Shown here: positions 46,487 through 57,809 of the stretch, in pieces
Position numbering within the stretch: the stretch's first letter is position 1
Layout: the number at the start of each line of letters is the position of its first letter
Assembly (NCBI GenBank): GCA_965644295.1
Contig: CBFFRP010000032.1
Location: 1-64,000 of the forward strand
Direction: 5' to 3'
DNA from: Paraphysomonas bandaiensis
Taxonomy: Eukaryota; Chrysophyceae
DNA length: 64,000 nt
The notes under the pieces: generated by a model
Seen by the model: only the letters and a program-made list of their open reading frames with translations
Told to the model about the DNA's origin: nothing
Database searches by the model: none
Program-made: the position numbers and the translations under genes

Positions 46487-47443
46487 CTATGATTGTTCAC
46501 CGCGGTAAGGTGTGTACGGATACGTCGGGACATAAAAGTGTGCAGCTGCCATATACTGTTTGACGTCAAACCTACTAATTGTATCCAAAGCCGTCCTTAA
46601 CCAAAACTTTAATGAATTGGGCGTGACTTGTGGACTATGCTCTTGAAGAAACTTGTCCACGTAACTGAATACCCATTCCACTGGTGCAAAGGTAGGGGAC
46701 GAAGCAGGACGAAAGACAACATAATGTCCAGCATCCGTTAGAGCTTTGACCACAACTCCAAAATGAGCACTCAAGCGATCCATTGTAATGACACGTCTCC
46801 CAGTACCCTCAAGACTGGGAATTAACAGGTACACAACAAAGTGGTAGAATACCTCCGAAGTTGTGCCATGTGGATAAAATATGTTGTTGATCACACCTTT
46901 GCGAGCGTCGATAGCAACTAGCAATGAGTAGTGGGGCAGCATGCGGGCTTTGTTTCCAATAGAACTGCTTGAGGTGCTCCCAAGAGAGTGACCACAGACA
47001 CGCCGTGAATTGGAGACGTAAAAGCCGCTTTCGTCTAAGTCCACAATGTCCCGATAATAAACCCCAAGCACACCCGGTCGCAGTGAATGATCAGGCGGAT
47101 TGACCCAAAATGCCACTCTATCATTCTCGTCAAGATACTTGGCGATGTACTTCATATGCTTTTTCTTGAAACCAAGTCGGAGGAGTGCTCTGCACACTGT
47201 GGATCGGCTCACAGTCACGTTGCAAACAATTCTCAGAAACTCTGCGCATTCAAGCAGAGTGGTATCCTTAAAACAACATTTGTACCAAAACAATACTGTA
47301 TATTGATGCCTAGACAAACCATGTTGTGATATTCCTTCCTCTGCCTCAACAGGCTCATGCTCAACAAGTCTGTGATCAATTCGAAACACCGGATGATCAT
47401 AAATGAAGTCTTCAGAAAGATCCAATACAGGAGCTGCAGCCAT
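46487..47443 (-). CDS. DDE transposase, IS630/Tc1-mariner type (DDE_3)
   Basis: Single exon, 318 aa; the ATG lies inside the right inverted repeat. The N-terminal region has helix-turn-helix character, with TVSRSTVCRALLRLGFKKK at about 77-95. Catalytic candidates are D137 (IVDLDESGFYVS), D222 (VITMDRLSAH) and E256 (FAPVEWVFSYVDKFL), with 33 residues between the second D and E, close to the DD34E of Tc1. The SPTFAPVEW segment matches the SPELNPIEW pattern of the superfamily. All key residues are present, so it may be active. It would cut at the inverted-repeat ends and insert at TA. Confidence 0.9.
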   Translation of the reverse strand: MAAAPVLDLSEDFIYDHPVFRIDHRLVEHEPVEAEEGISQHGLSRHQYTVLFWYKCCFKDTTLLECAEFLRIVCNVTVSRSTVCRALLRLGFKKKHMKYIAKYLDENDRVAFWVNPPDHSLRPGVLGVYYRDIVDLDESGFYVSNSRRVCGHSLGSTSSSSIGNKARMLPHYSLLVAIDARKGVINNIFYPHGTTSEVFYHFVVYLLIPSLEGTGRRVITMDRLSAHFGVVVKALTDAGHYVVFRPASSPTFAPVEWVFSYVDKFLQEHSPQVTPNSLKFWLRTALDTISRFDVKQYMAAAHFYVPTYPYTPYRGEQS

Positions 47444-47619
47444 ATTGTTACATATTGTACAGTGTAATGGAGTTGTGGGTATAATTTGAGTCCACCAGGG
47501 GTAGAATGGAATGCTTGTGGAATGCTCGTGTCAGAATTGGAGAGTCGTCGGAATGGGTGTGGAGAGAGTGTTTTTGTGGAAAAACGAGTGCGTGGATAAA
47601 AGTTGACAGAAACGTACAG
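47431..47619 (-). repeat. Right terminal inverted repeat of two-gene transposon
   Basis: Reverse complement of 44248-44436. It contains the leader, ATG and first codons of the transposase. It is followed by TA (47620-47621) and, 15 bp later, by the minisatellite. Confidence 0.95.
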
Positions 47620-47636
47620 TATACACTACATAGGCA

Positions 47637-48161
47637 ATAGTATAGGAGTATACGGGTTATCTCATAGTATAGGAGTATACGGGTTATCTCATAGTATAGG
47701 AGTATACGGGTTATCTCATAGTATAGGAGTATACGGGTTATCTCATAGTATAGGAGTATACGGGTTATCTCATAGTATAGGAGTATACGGGTTATCTCAT
47801 AGTATAGGAGTATACGGGTTATCTCATAGTATAGGAGTATACGGGTTATCTCATAGTATAGGAGTATACGGGTTATCTCATAGTATAGGAGTATACGGGT
47901 TATCTCATAGTATAGGAGTATACGGGTTATCTCATAGTATAGGAGTATACGGGTTATCTCATAGTATAGGAGTATACGGGTTATCTCATAGTATAGCAGT
48001 ATACGGGTTATCTCATAGTATAGGAGTATACGGGTTATCTCATAGTATAGGAGTATACGGGTTATCTCATAGTATAGGAGTATACGGGTTATCTCATAGT
48101 ATAGGAGTATACGGGTTATCTCATAGTATAGGAGTATACGGGTTATCTCATAGTATAGGAG
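47637..48161. repeat. 27-bp minisatellite, left block
   Basis: About 19 tandem units of 27 bp containing AGGAGTATACGGGTTATC followed by TCATAGTAT. They are nearly identical; one unit near 47996 has AGCAG instead of AGGAG. Because 27 is divisible by three, both strands stay open, but the peptides are simple nine-residue repeats and not believable genes. The right block is at 50499-51008. Confidence 0.96.
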
Positions 48162-50498
48162 TCCTACCACACAAGTCCAGAAAAATGAATTCTGTTTTTT
48201 TGTATGGGAGTGTGTGTAGGAGGGGGTTGAAGTGGAGATATTCTGGTCTGCAGAATTCAGCGTTTATGTACGTGATTCTGCGTTAATGTACGTCCCTCTT
48301 AACGACCATATCGAGCGTATGGCTGCATACAAGTACTTATATATATATAGTCTTGTAGAGGACTCTTATTACTACTATGTGCCTTACTGACAATATCTAC
48401 CGTGTGTAATCAGGTCAGTATTCCCAGTGAATAAGCGAACGTCATGAAATAACAAATATGTTCCAGTGGCCACCATAAGGCGCGATGACAACACCTAAGA
48501 ACTGTTTAAGTCTCGATATTAGGCAGTCTAATATCCCCTACCTCTCATTGGGTGGCTTCATACTCCACTACGGTTGCCACAAAGGTGTCTGGTATTACAC
48601 TTACCAGGGTCAGTCAGAGCAGTGTAAATTGATTGATGATAATTAGAATTGTTGTAGTTTCATAGAGATGTGCACAAACAGGTGATGGGGGAGTGCTTAA
48701 TTCCTGTCAGTTGTTTTTTTTGCGATCCGAGCCAGGAAATGCATTGACTGTGGCCACTGCCTTCGAATTGATTGGCAATCGAAGCAAGCCTTTGTAGTGC
48801 TACAGTTGAGAGACGTGTTGATGCGTATGCCGAACGGCAATGTCAGTGATGCCGTCAAATTACTTTTTAATGTTTGCATGTGTTGAAACGTTAAATATCG
48901 GGATGTACCAAAACCTTCATAAGATCAATTAGAAGCATATATATCGAGAGGACAAAACAAGAGTTATTATTGATAGTGATCCAAGTCAAGAACTATCCAG
49001 TATCAAGAATTATAGTCCAAAGCTTCATGGAATGTACAACTTGTGAAAGGTTTAAACTTGGCACAAAGGTGTACATGAATTTCTAAATGAGAAAGCAAAG
49101 AAATTAACTTCGATTAGTTTGGATATATATATTTTTAGTAAGCCAATCTTGCCTATGATTATTATTTCCGTAATTAAGTGTTTGAATCATCGCTTGGGGG
49201 TGTTGAAGTGCTGTCCGAGAAAGTTTCCGGTAGTTTTAATATTTATAGATTTTGTAGTGCGTATGTATTGAGTTATATCCACACATTAAACTACAACCAA
49301 CTCCATAATGGGGTAATAATATAATAAAAGCATACAGGGGTACTGAGGGGAGGTTGTAAGGCAATGAGGTAGCATACATGGGTGCCTTGGCTAGTGACTA
49401 TACCTAGGCAGTACGCAGAATTAGGAGAGAGGAGTGCATAATATTCAATTGTTATAATATATATATATATATATTTTCAAGATTATAAAAGCATTATAGA
49501 CATAGAATAGAGTGTACTTTGATGCTTTGGTTTCCTCTGGAGGCGATATGGGGGCTGATGGGGTGGTGCATGTAAGTGCTTGTGATTGGGGTATAATGTA
49601 CAATTAGTAGTTGGTGTGAAAAGAGTTTCCATACGTGTCAACATGTGTATAAAGCCAAAATATAGCTAAACATACAATGTTCATATTGTATACAATGTAC
49701 TTGTCATGTTTTTCATCATCTGGAGGTCACCTAACAGCCTCTGGTGGTTGACATATAGAGGAGAACTATATCTGTATTGGAATAGTAAATTACAAGCTTA
49801 TTATTATTATTTCTTGGGTTACCTGCTGTCACAGTATATATACTTATGATTTATATGTTTTTACGATATCTATGAAGGTGCACTCGGCTCAAGGGCTCAC
49901 TGTGATGAATACTGGTGATATGCATATTAAGGGTGTGAGCGTGTGTCAATGTGTTTCAACTCTGTACATATTTTCATACTCTCACTATAGAAAAGATAAA
50001 AGTTATACGCTCTATGAGTATAAATATATATAGACTCCGTATATTTAAGTCAACTTTTGGCCTTCTACTGCTCTTCTTCTTCATACTTACCAGATCGCCT
50101 GCTTGCTCAATAAGATGCTTAATAACGACTGGAATAACCCACTTAATGATGCCACGAATAAACCTCGTCTTATCTTTCCTTTAAAGGGCTGTGACATTGC
50201 TGTCTTATGTCGATATTGTCTTGTATTTGTTGCTATCTTTTAATGTGTCTATCACGTCTTTTATCTCTTCCACAGATAGAGCTCCATTATTGGGGTAAAC
50301 CGTATGCAATAAATTACCTTTTTTACATCTACCCTTTTCTTAATAGAATGCTGTATTTTTAGGGTAAAAATAGTAAAAATAGTAAAAATGGGAGAAAAAA
50401 ATAAATTGCCGCCATCCTTTAATCTGAGGGTGTGGGGAATAGTGAGTGGTGATGATGAGTGAGAACTTTTCTCGTTTTTCTGGACTTGTCTGGTAGGA
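48162..50498. mobile_element. Non-autonomous TIR element inserted in the minisatellite
   Basis: 2,337 bp with imperfect 27-bp inverted ends: TCCTACCACACAAGTCCAG on the left, and on the right, read inward, TCCTACCAGACAAGTCCAG; about 25 of 27 bases match. It is flanked by AGGAG on both sides (48157-48161 and 50499-50503). Removing the element and one AGGAG restores the minisatellite in exact register, which proves insertion. No transposase or other gene is seen inside; it is AT-rich throughout. A 5-bp duplication narrows the superfamily, but I cannot assign it. Confidence 0.88.
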
Positions 50499-51008
50499 AG
50501 GAGTATACGGGTTATCTCATAGTATAGGAGTATACGGGTTATCTCATAGTATAGGAGTATACGGGTTATCTCATAGTATAGGAGTATACGGGTTATCTCA
50601 TAGTATAGGAGTATACGGGTTATCTCATAGTATAGGAGTATACGGGTTATCTCATAGTATAGGAGTATACGGGTTATCTCATAGTGTAGGAGTATACGGG
50701 TTATCTCATAGTATAGGAGTATACGGGTTATCTCATAGTATAGGAGTATACGGGTTATCTCATAGTATAGGAGTATACGGGTTATCTCATAGTATAGGAG
50801 TATACGGGTTATCTCATAGTATAGGAGTATACGGGTTATCTCATAGTATAGGAGTATACGGGTTATCTCATAGTATAGGAGTATACGGGTTATCTCATAG
50901 TATAGCAGTATACGGGTTATCTCATAGTATAGGAGTATACGGGTTATCTCATAGTATAGGAGTATACGGGTTATCTCATAGTATAGCAGTATACGGGTTA
51001 TCTCATAG
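50499..51008. repeat. 27-bp minisatellite, right block
   Basis: About 19 units of the same 27-bp repeat in the same orientation and phase as the left block. Variants: one AGTGTAGG unit and two AGCAG units. It ends at CTCATAGCTAGC, 148 bp before the JmjC start codon. Each unit contains the palindrome GTATAC. Confidence 0.96.
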
Positions 51009-51155
51009 CTAGCACTACTACACGGAATTCAGCCAGATAAATCCGCCACGGATGCGAGTTGATCATACAGTGTCTCTGTGGAGGGCGAGAGACTGTTACC
51101 GTTATCTGAGGAACATCTTGAGCTGATTCTCTTATAGCATAGCATAGACTGGACT

Positions 51156-52292
51156 ATGGGTCGAGCTATCTCCGCAGTACTCATTCTAGTGGTTGCTGTG
51201 ACCCTCCTGCTACCCTCTGCTGCTCTGCATCCTGCATGGAATCAGACAGTACGACGACTGAGCTCAAAGCACACACATATAGAGTGGTAATGTAGGAGTA
51301 ACCCTTACAGCTGATGCTGATATATATATACGTGTAGGCCTAATCTGATGTATGCTCCCAAGAACTATCCCGTATATAAACCACTTTTACAAGTTTTGCA
51401 AGAGTGGAATCCTGATAATCCAGATGCACCAAATGAGTTTAAAGAGACTTTACAGCACTTCAATTATAGCGATCCAATAGAAAGAGAAATCGCCACGAAA
51501 TTTCGAGAGGCCGAATTGCCATTCAAAGTATATGGTGTTCCTAACATAAACGAAGTCGTGGAGAAATGGACGAATGAATATTTGAGCGATCGTTTGAAGC
51601 GGGATGGCTCGATACGGACGGAGCGGTCAAAGAACAATCATTTTATGTTTTGGAAACGTAAGAATTACAAGGGGTTCAAACAACCAACTGATTACGTGAG
51701 TATGAGCTTTGATAAGTGGGTTTCATTGGCAGAGGCCGCTGACAGGGATAAGACAGCAGCTGAGACTGAGCACTACTATTTCCACAAGAGTGAACCAATG
51801 GGTGCTAGAATGAGTACATTTGTTGGGCGTGATTTACGTGATTTTTCTACCCCCGTAGATAATTTCTTTATAAGCAAGGTGTCAGCCAATAAGGGTATTC
51901 AATGCCGGTTCGGTATGCGAGGAATTATTGCAGAGACACATTATGACTCCGGTAGGAACATGGTTGCGATGCTCAAAGGCTCGAAGCGTTACATATTGAC
52001 TCCTCCTAGTACGTGCAAGTACCTGGGTATAATATCGGAGGTGAAGCACCCCTCCTACAGGCATTCTGTGATAGATTGGAGTGATATGAATCAAGCTCGT
52101 GCTAGTCGCTTTGACCAGGTCAGTAGTATCGATACAATTCTTCGAACTGGTGAGGTTCTTTATATACCATCATTCTGGTTTCATTACATTATATCTCTTG
52201 AGTATTCTATACAATGTAATTCTCGCAGTGGACCACCGCCATCTGGTATAGGGAAGCAGCACATTCAAGAATGCTTTGATAGGAATATTTAG
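51156..52292 (+). CDS. JmjC-domain protein with signal peptide
   Basis: Exons are 51156-51286 and 51338-52292, giving 361 aa. Residues 1-24 form a classic signal peptide (AISAVLILVVAVTLLLPSAA), so the protein should enter the secretory pathway. The catalytic fold is cupin/JmjC: iron ligands H and D in ETHYDSGRN and a distal H in PSFWFHYIISLE, with GEVLYIP before it. These are the 2-oxoglutarate/Fe(II) oxygenase features of cupin_8-type JmjC proteins, which act as protein hydroxylases or demethylases. A lumenal hydroxylase is a reasonable inference; the substrate is unknown. No C-terminal KDEL-type signal is present. Confidence 0.85.
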
Positions 52293-52679
52293 ATTTAGTA
52301 CTCAGCGAATCAGTTTAGAACCAAACTCTGTCGCGCAATATCGCCCGTTGTATTTTTCTACCTTTGTTAGTAACCTATCCTTCAATACATGTAAATCATA
52401 ATGATTTTATTCGGGCTTAATTTTATCATACCGTCTAATTTGAAATTGAATATGAAGCTCTTTAGACTGAATTAGGACCAGGGAGCCATATAATGATATC
52501 TTTACTATCTGCTTTATTTCCATATTCAATCTGGTTGAATTAACTAGTCACACTAATTTGGTGTAAAAAACTCTCAAAGTTATAAAAAATAATGACATTG
52601 AAGGACTACACGTCCATAGTCCATAGGCAGCTCTCACACCTACTTCAGGACTAAAAATCCTAAAGTCAGCAGATGTCGG
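52293..52679. other. Spacer after the JmjC gene
   Basis: No gene seen; AT-rich 3' flank. Confidence 0.45.
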
Positions 52680-52805
52680 GTATATCAACATATCTGCATG
52701 CAAAGTGATTGCCCTTGGTGCTTGCGGTTTCAGTAAATAGTAGGATATTAGAGTTAAGCACTGCCTCTTAACTCTTAAGCGCCTATTGCTAATTGCTAAT
52801 AATAT
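52680..52805 (-). repeat. Dispersed repeat fragment, minus strand
   Basis: On the minus strand it reads through family blocks including TTAGCAATAGGCG, CTTAACTCT...ATCCTACTA and GCAAGCACCAAGGGCAA. It is a short piece of the hAT-like family interior. Confidence 0.65.
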
Positions 52806-53587
52806 AAAATTCTCTGCCCTACGATGGCAAATACAGTCCAACATAAAGTTTCACTCTATTAACCAGCTCCAAGCCCAATGTCTCTATTGAGACTGTGGCT
52901 GAGTCACATCAGTGTGCCCAGGGCCTTTTACACTCCCTTACTGCTGCATTTTGTTGACCACCACGCTTCCGACAAATTACCTGTCACACCATGTTGTACA
53001 CGCTCCAAGCCCCCCTGCCTGGCCTTGCAACCTTCACCCTACTCAACTACTTCAGTTAAACCACGTGCCTGCACCAATGCAGCGCTGACCGCACCTACGT
53101 GCTATCCCCTCAGCAGACAACTTCGTCTCACCCATCGCTTTCTACGGCTACAACCTCTCAGAACATGGCTCGTGCGAGCAGGCTCACGAAAACGACCCCC
53201 ATGGACCCCCTATGCAATCACTGAATACTCTCGATCCCTCTCAACTGTGCAACAGGGCTGCCTTCTGCCGCCCACTCAGCCCAACCCAACATGGTTTGTC
53301 TGTGGTCCATCCACCCAGCCTCACCCTGTTCACCTATCACCCCCACAGCCCATCCATCTCATTGGATAGACACTGTATTCCGCATACGGTATACTCGACT
53401 ACTGTACTACTGTGTCCTACAGGATGTATACCATTCCGTGTATACCTCTACTGCTGTTGGACACATCACCATGTCCATGTACCTGTATACCGGTACTGTT
53501 GGACACATCACCAGCTCTCTCTCTCTGTCCAACACACTCATAACACCACTGCAGTGTCATACACACACACAGTACACTCTACCTCCT

Positions 53588-54031
53588 CCTAGAAAACCCC
53601 CGGACAAACTATCGCCTCTCCCTTACTGGGCGTACTGGTCCACCCACCATTCCTCCTTCCTTCCACAAACTCAATTCCTTCCATCTTATGATGTGTTTTG
53701 CTCCAACGATCACTTCTTCCTGGACACCAAATACCCGGTGGAGTTGGAACTACACGCGCTACTCGAGAGAATTCCTGACCTTGTCATCATGCGTCTCCAA
53801 AATGTGTTGCAATGTCATTCCAAGGGAATGCAAGGAGTCCACCGTGCCAGGTCCATCAACCATCCCTCCCACGCCCTTCAGGGGAAGGAATTCTCCTCCG
53901 ATAACAGCGGTGACGGACCCAGCAAATCGGACCTAGGTGCACTCAGGACCCTAATTCAGAATGCTGAGCCCCCTCCAAAACCAATGGAGACCCATCCCAA
54001 AGGGAGACCCCCAGATCAAAAGCGCCGGTGA
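53588..54031 (+). CDS. Possible terminal exon of an unknown gene
   Basis: An open stretch of 147 codons after a TCCTCCTAG acceptor-like site ends at TGA in 54029-54031. The middle, reading FLDTKYPVELELHALLERIP then DLVIMRLQNVLQ, has globular coding character, and the end is basic (PPDQKRR). Upstream Pro/Ser/His-rich frames (52878-53590) could include earlier exons, but I could not assemble them. No family recognised. Confidence 0.35.
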   Translation, partial: PRKPPDKLSPLPYWAYWSTHHSSFLPQTQFLPSYDVFCSNDHFFLDTKYPVELELHALLERIPDLVIMRLQNVLQCHSKGMQGVHRARSINHPSHALQGKEFSSDNSGDGPSKSDLGALRTLIQNAEPPPKPMETHPKGRPPDQKRR

Positions 54032-54064
54032 GTCCACGGACACACGATAAAGGCGAATTTCATA

Positions 54065-54295
54065 TCACACAAAAAGAACGGAAGTGGTTGCACCTTGGTG
54101 CTTGCGGCGACGCACAAGCAGCTTTCGTAGCGTTAAATAGTAGGATAAAAGAGTTTGTATTGATTAGTTACGGGTAGTGGTCTAACTAGTATGACTAGCA
54201 TTCTTCTAGCCACTAATTGATGCAAGGTCTCAACGCCTATTGCTAAATAATCAGACATTCACTACTTGCTAATAATAAGACATTCACTATAATAT
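54065..54295 (-). repeat. Dispersed repeat copy, minus strand
   Basis: The reverse strand shows the family order TGAATGTCTGATTATT, TAGCAATAGGCGTTGAG, TAACGCTACGAAAGC, GCTTGTGCGTCGCCGC and AAGCACCAAGGTGC. It is one of the clearer copies and is non-coding. Confidence 0.72.
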
Positions 54296-54783
54296 GAATT
54301 TATTTATGCTAAATTTTTACACCATTTTTGGTGTGACTAGGAAATTTCACCAAATTAACTAGGTCCAATCAGTCCAATAATAGATTATTCATCCCTATAT
54401 TTCCAGTTTATAGCGAATAAAGTTTGACAAAAGGAATAAGAAATGCGAAAAAAGTTACATGCCTTGTTTGCTATTGCATCATTTTATCGCTGTAGTCTGT
54501 TGTACTCACTATTACTTCACACTCATTACGGTCAAATGAGTGGTATTCATTGCAATTGTTTTTCACTATGTATACCGCATTACGTACATTGCATCAATGT
54601 AACATTTTACAAGGTTAAGATATACAACCGAGGTCTTAATTCGAATTTCTATTATATACGCAATCACTCCGAAACAAGCAGATACACGTCAACTTGTTTA
54701 CGACCTAACAACACACCTGCCCACATTTATGGCAACATATATACAACACGATACTACTCTCATGGCATAAGGTTACGTCTTCA
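54296..54783. other. Spacer
   Basis: AT-rich sequence between a repeat and the 3' end of the SANBR-like gene. A 147-codon frame at 54443-54886 overlaps that gene antisense and has no recognisable content. Confidence 0.4.
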
Positions 54784-57027
54784 CTACTTGCGATTTTTTT
54801 CTGTGGTTTTTACCACCTTATTGTCGTTGTTGCGTGTGCTGAATCTCGTCTGCTGCTCTACATTCTTTCTACACCCGATAAGGTAGTCTTCTAATCTGTC
54901 CATGCGTTTATCGTCGTACTCTCTGAGCAAATCCATTTCCCATTCCGACCGCTTCTGGTCTGACAAGGAGGAGGCCGAGTGGGAATCAATGAGAGCAGCT
55001 GTCTCGAGATAAGAATAAGGAAGGGAAGATAGTGGATGATCAGCGATCCATACGCCGTTGATATGACCCTTCACTCCCCCTAGCTGGCTTTGGATTTCTG
55101 CAGGAAAGCACCTAAGGGTATGAAACAGTGCGCGCTGTGAAATAATGGGCTGAGACGGTGCTTGGATTTTGGTGGTGCCCGCTGTACCATTGGACTTCCC
55201 ACTACCACCTTTGGGTGGTAAGAGCTTGGCACTGGATCCCCTCTGACCACGCTGTGGTCCACTGCTATACGACCTTGACCGCCTATCGCTAACGGCTATA
55301 CCAGAAGGGTCTACAGAGTCAGAAAGCGCTGCTCCATCCGTCCCTCCTCCCTCTAGACGGCCTGGGGATACCGAATCAGATACACCTCCACCCATTGCCC
55401 CTCCACCCTTCGTACCACTCTTGCTACGCTGGGACCGGGCTCTTCTGTTCGCAGGACTATGACTACGGCCCCGACCTCTTTCTTCTTCTGCTACAGGTCC
55501 TGAAGAAGACAGAGATTTTTCCGCCGGTGCGCCCCATAGTTCTAACCGCATATTTTTTGGGCTACACGGTACACCTACCGCAGTGCCAGCTACTGTAGTC
55601 CGGCAGAGGGATTCTATAGTCCCAATGTACCCCTCGGCCGCTATAAAACGCATCTGACTGGTCAGTAATTCAAATATGTCCCGACAAAGCAGATCCGTGC
55701 GTCGCAATGGGTTGAGTCCTGAGCCATATGTAGGAGTATGGGCATGTAAAGCAGCAGCTAAAAGGGCAGCGGGGTCACATGCCGCGTCACTGCTGGACAA
55801 CACGTCCACTACGGGCATTCGCACAGAGGTGCCATAGTATCGGTCTAAATCATCTTCGCGGTAAAGGGAAAATCCTCCCACACGTGCTCCACAGTTCAAA
55901 TCTCCATCACCGGATACTCCGACAACACTAAATTAAACGACTACACATTAAACATTGCACACAATAAAACGTTAGGTGCTACCCACTTGCGCGTATTGAT
56001 GGCCAATCCGTCCTTCTCCAGAGTGTACCTCCGTGTCTCAGCAGCACTGAAGACTACCTCATCCACGCGAAAAACCACACACGCGCCCCATACATGCCAG
56101 TATATCTGCTCCCAGCTCATTCCCCCCGAGCTGTGTAGCAACTTCAGGTAGCTCGTCAGAGACCAATCAGGAACAGCCACGTGACGGCGCACGAGTTTTC
56201 CTCTGAATGCTACAGCCGCTTGAGCACTGCTGCACACTAGGGAGGCGGAGTGTACATCTAGGTACATCGTCGCACAATTGCTGCAGCAGGTAAGAGAGGT
56301 CGCAATCGACCGTGAACTCTTTGGCCCAGAACTTCGTCGAGAAAAGTCAAGCTCCACTCGACGTTTGTAGAGTTTGTTGAGCACTTTGTCCTTTCTGTCT
56401 TTAGTAGCGGCCAATAGCTAAGACATTAGTGAGTGAAAGAACATGACAAGTAAAAGAGCGAGGCGGTCGTACCTTGGCGGGTGTGAGGGCGGCCAGGCGA
56501 TTCAAAAGTCTCTCAGATATGCAGGATAGATCAATTGGTAATTTTATGATATCCCCAAGATGTTGTGCTATCTGAGATAGACACATGTCCACGAGCGTAT
56601 CCATCTGCAAAAAATCAGATGATATCAGGATTGAGACTACAAGGGCCTTCTCTAGTGGCGGAGGACGATTTGGGCGATGAATATATGACATGAGCCATTC
56701 AAATATTTCAACGTCACAGTGAACGGAAATATCAATGTCCTCATAGCCTGTCTCATTCTCCGCCAAGAAACTCTCAAAATACTTCATATGTTCCACCAGA
56801 ATATTCCGCTTACAGCAGAAGTCTTTTGTGATCTGTCGATTTTCATCACATACATGAATAAGTACAATGTCATCAGTTTGCTTCAGCTCTGAGATGGGTT
56901 TCTTCCAGTAGTCATCCTCTGATGACTCGTCAAAACTACCACTATGTAGTCTCATCATTGACGGCGACAGACAAGGCTTCGAAGTTGATTTGTGCTCGTA
57001 TTCAGAGTCTCCTGCTAACAATCTCAT
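54784..57027 (-). CDS. KIAA1841/SANBR-like BTB protein
   Basis: Minus-strand exons are 57027-56473, 56417-55987 and 55927-54784, giving 709 aa. The first part is a BTB-like domain (about residues 40-160) with the family signatures VLIHVCDENRQITKDF, DISVHCDVEIFEWLMSYI and SILISSDFLQMDTLVDMC. Exon 2 holds a Cys-containing segment and a SWEQIYWHVWG motif also found in KIAA1841. The middle of exon 3 is a disordered Ser/Arg/Gly-rich linker, and the end keeps MDRLEDYLIGCRKNVEQQTR. In mouse SANBR represses class-switch recombination; here the role is unknown. The N-terminal SANT-like part of the animal protein is absent, or encoded by an unseen upstream exon. A short upstream frame (8 codons from 57062) precedes the start. 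Confidence 0.82.
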
Positions 57028-57809
57028 TAACACAGCCTAACACAACGTACATCTCTTACCCATCCCTGGGAGTGGTCTTGATGATAGAGCAGTTGTTTAC
57101 ACTGCAGATTTAACTCAAGAGATTCTCTGCACCAGCTCTGTTGCAAAGGACTGTTTGTAAGGCACTATGAGTATGCTTCTATATGCTTTGGTATTATATT
57201 ATGGTGGAGGCAGTATACGGTTACACCTACAGCATCCCTGTGCAGATATATGAGACAGAGGGCTTATAAGTCTAGGCGAAACAATGAGGAGGGAAACTAA
57301 CAAGGATACCGAATGACATGATACATAACCAGAGCATAGATAGATATGCAGTGGAAGTGCTGGTTATGATGACCAGATGCATACTCTCTATGTGTGTGAG
57401 CTGCTGTACAGGTGCTCCACATGAAGAGTATGTATGCGTGTAGTTACAGAGACTGCTGCTGTACATACATACGTATACTCTGTAGTACAAAATATACACC
57501 ACTATCTTTGACCTCACCAGCAGCAGCTATCTTGTATTCTGTACTACAATCGTACTTTGTGCAGTCCTGTCGTAGTACTGCTGTATACAGTACTGTATTC
57601 CACCAAAAAGTACAGAATTTTCTCACCGAATGATCTGGAAACTTGTTTTCCTCCAATATTACTGTATCTTGTGTATGTATGTGTATGTATGTATGTATGT
57701 CTGCAGGCGTGTGTACTGAAGAATTTCCTGTGAGCTGTTTTATCATAATACATATGCGTGTATTAACACTATACGACATACATGACACTATCCATATACC
57801 ATAGATAAC
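57028..57809. promoter_or_regulatory. Divergent intergenic region, SANBR-like / stalk-like gene
   Basis: 782 bp between opposite start codons, with many GTATAC, CAGTACTG and TACATACATACG words and a (TATG)n microsatellite at about 57670-57702. No gene. Confidence 0.5.

Larger units (their letters stand above)
44248..47619. mobile_element. Two-gene IS630/Tc1-mariner-type DNA transposon
   Basis: 3,372 bp bounded by perfect 189-bp inverted repeats and TA dinucleotides on both sides (44246-44247 and 47620-47621), the target duplication expected of the IS630/Tc1/mariner superfamily. It carries two convergent genes, each starting inside its own inverted repeat: an unknown Cys-rich protein (+) and a DDE transposase (-). 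A 521-bp AT-rich gap separates the stop codons. Perfect inverted repeats and open genes imply recent mobility. Members of this superfamily usually encode only a transposase. Confidence 0.92.

Noticed and set aside
47448-48170. Long open frames on both strands across the 27-bp array
   Set aside because: The unit length is divisible by three and free of stops, so frames stay open automatically; the peptides are perfect nine-residue repeats with no gene context.
50499-51008. CRISPR-like array
   Set aside because: Units are head to tail with no unique spacers, and the genome is eukaryotic.
54443-54886. 147-codon plus-strand frame overlapping the SANBR-like 3' end
   Set aside because: It is antisense to well-supported coding sequence and rich in Tyr/His/Ser without domain features.
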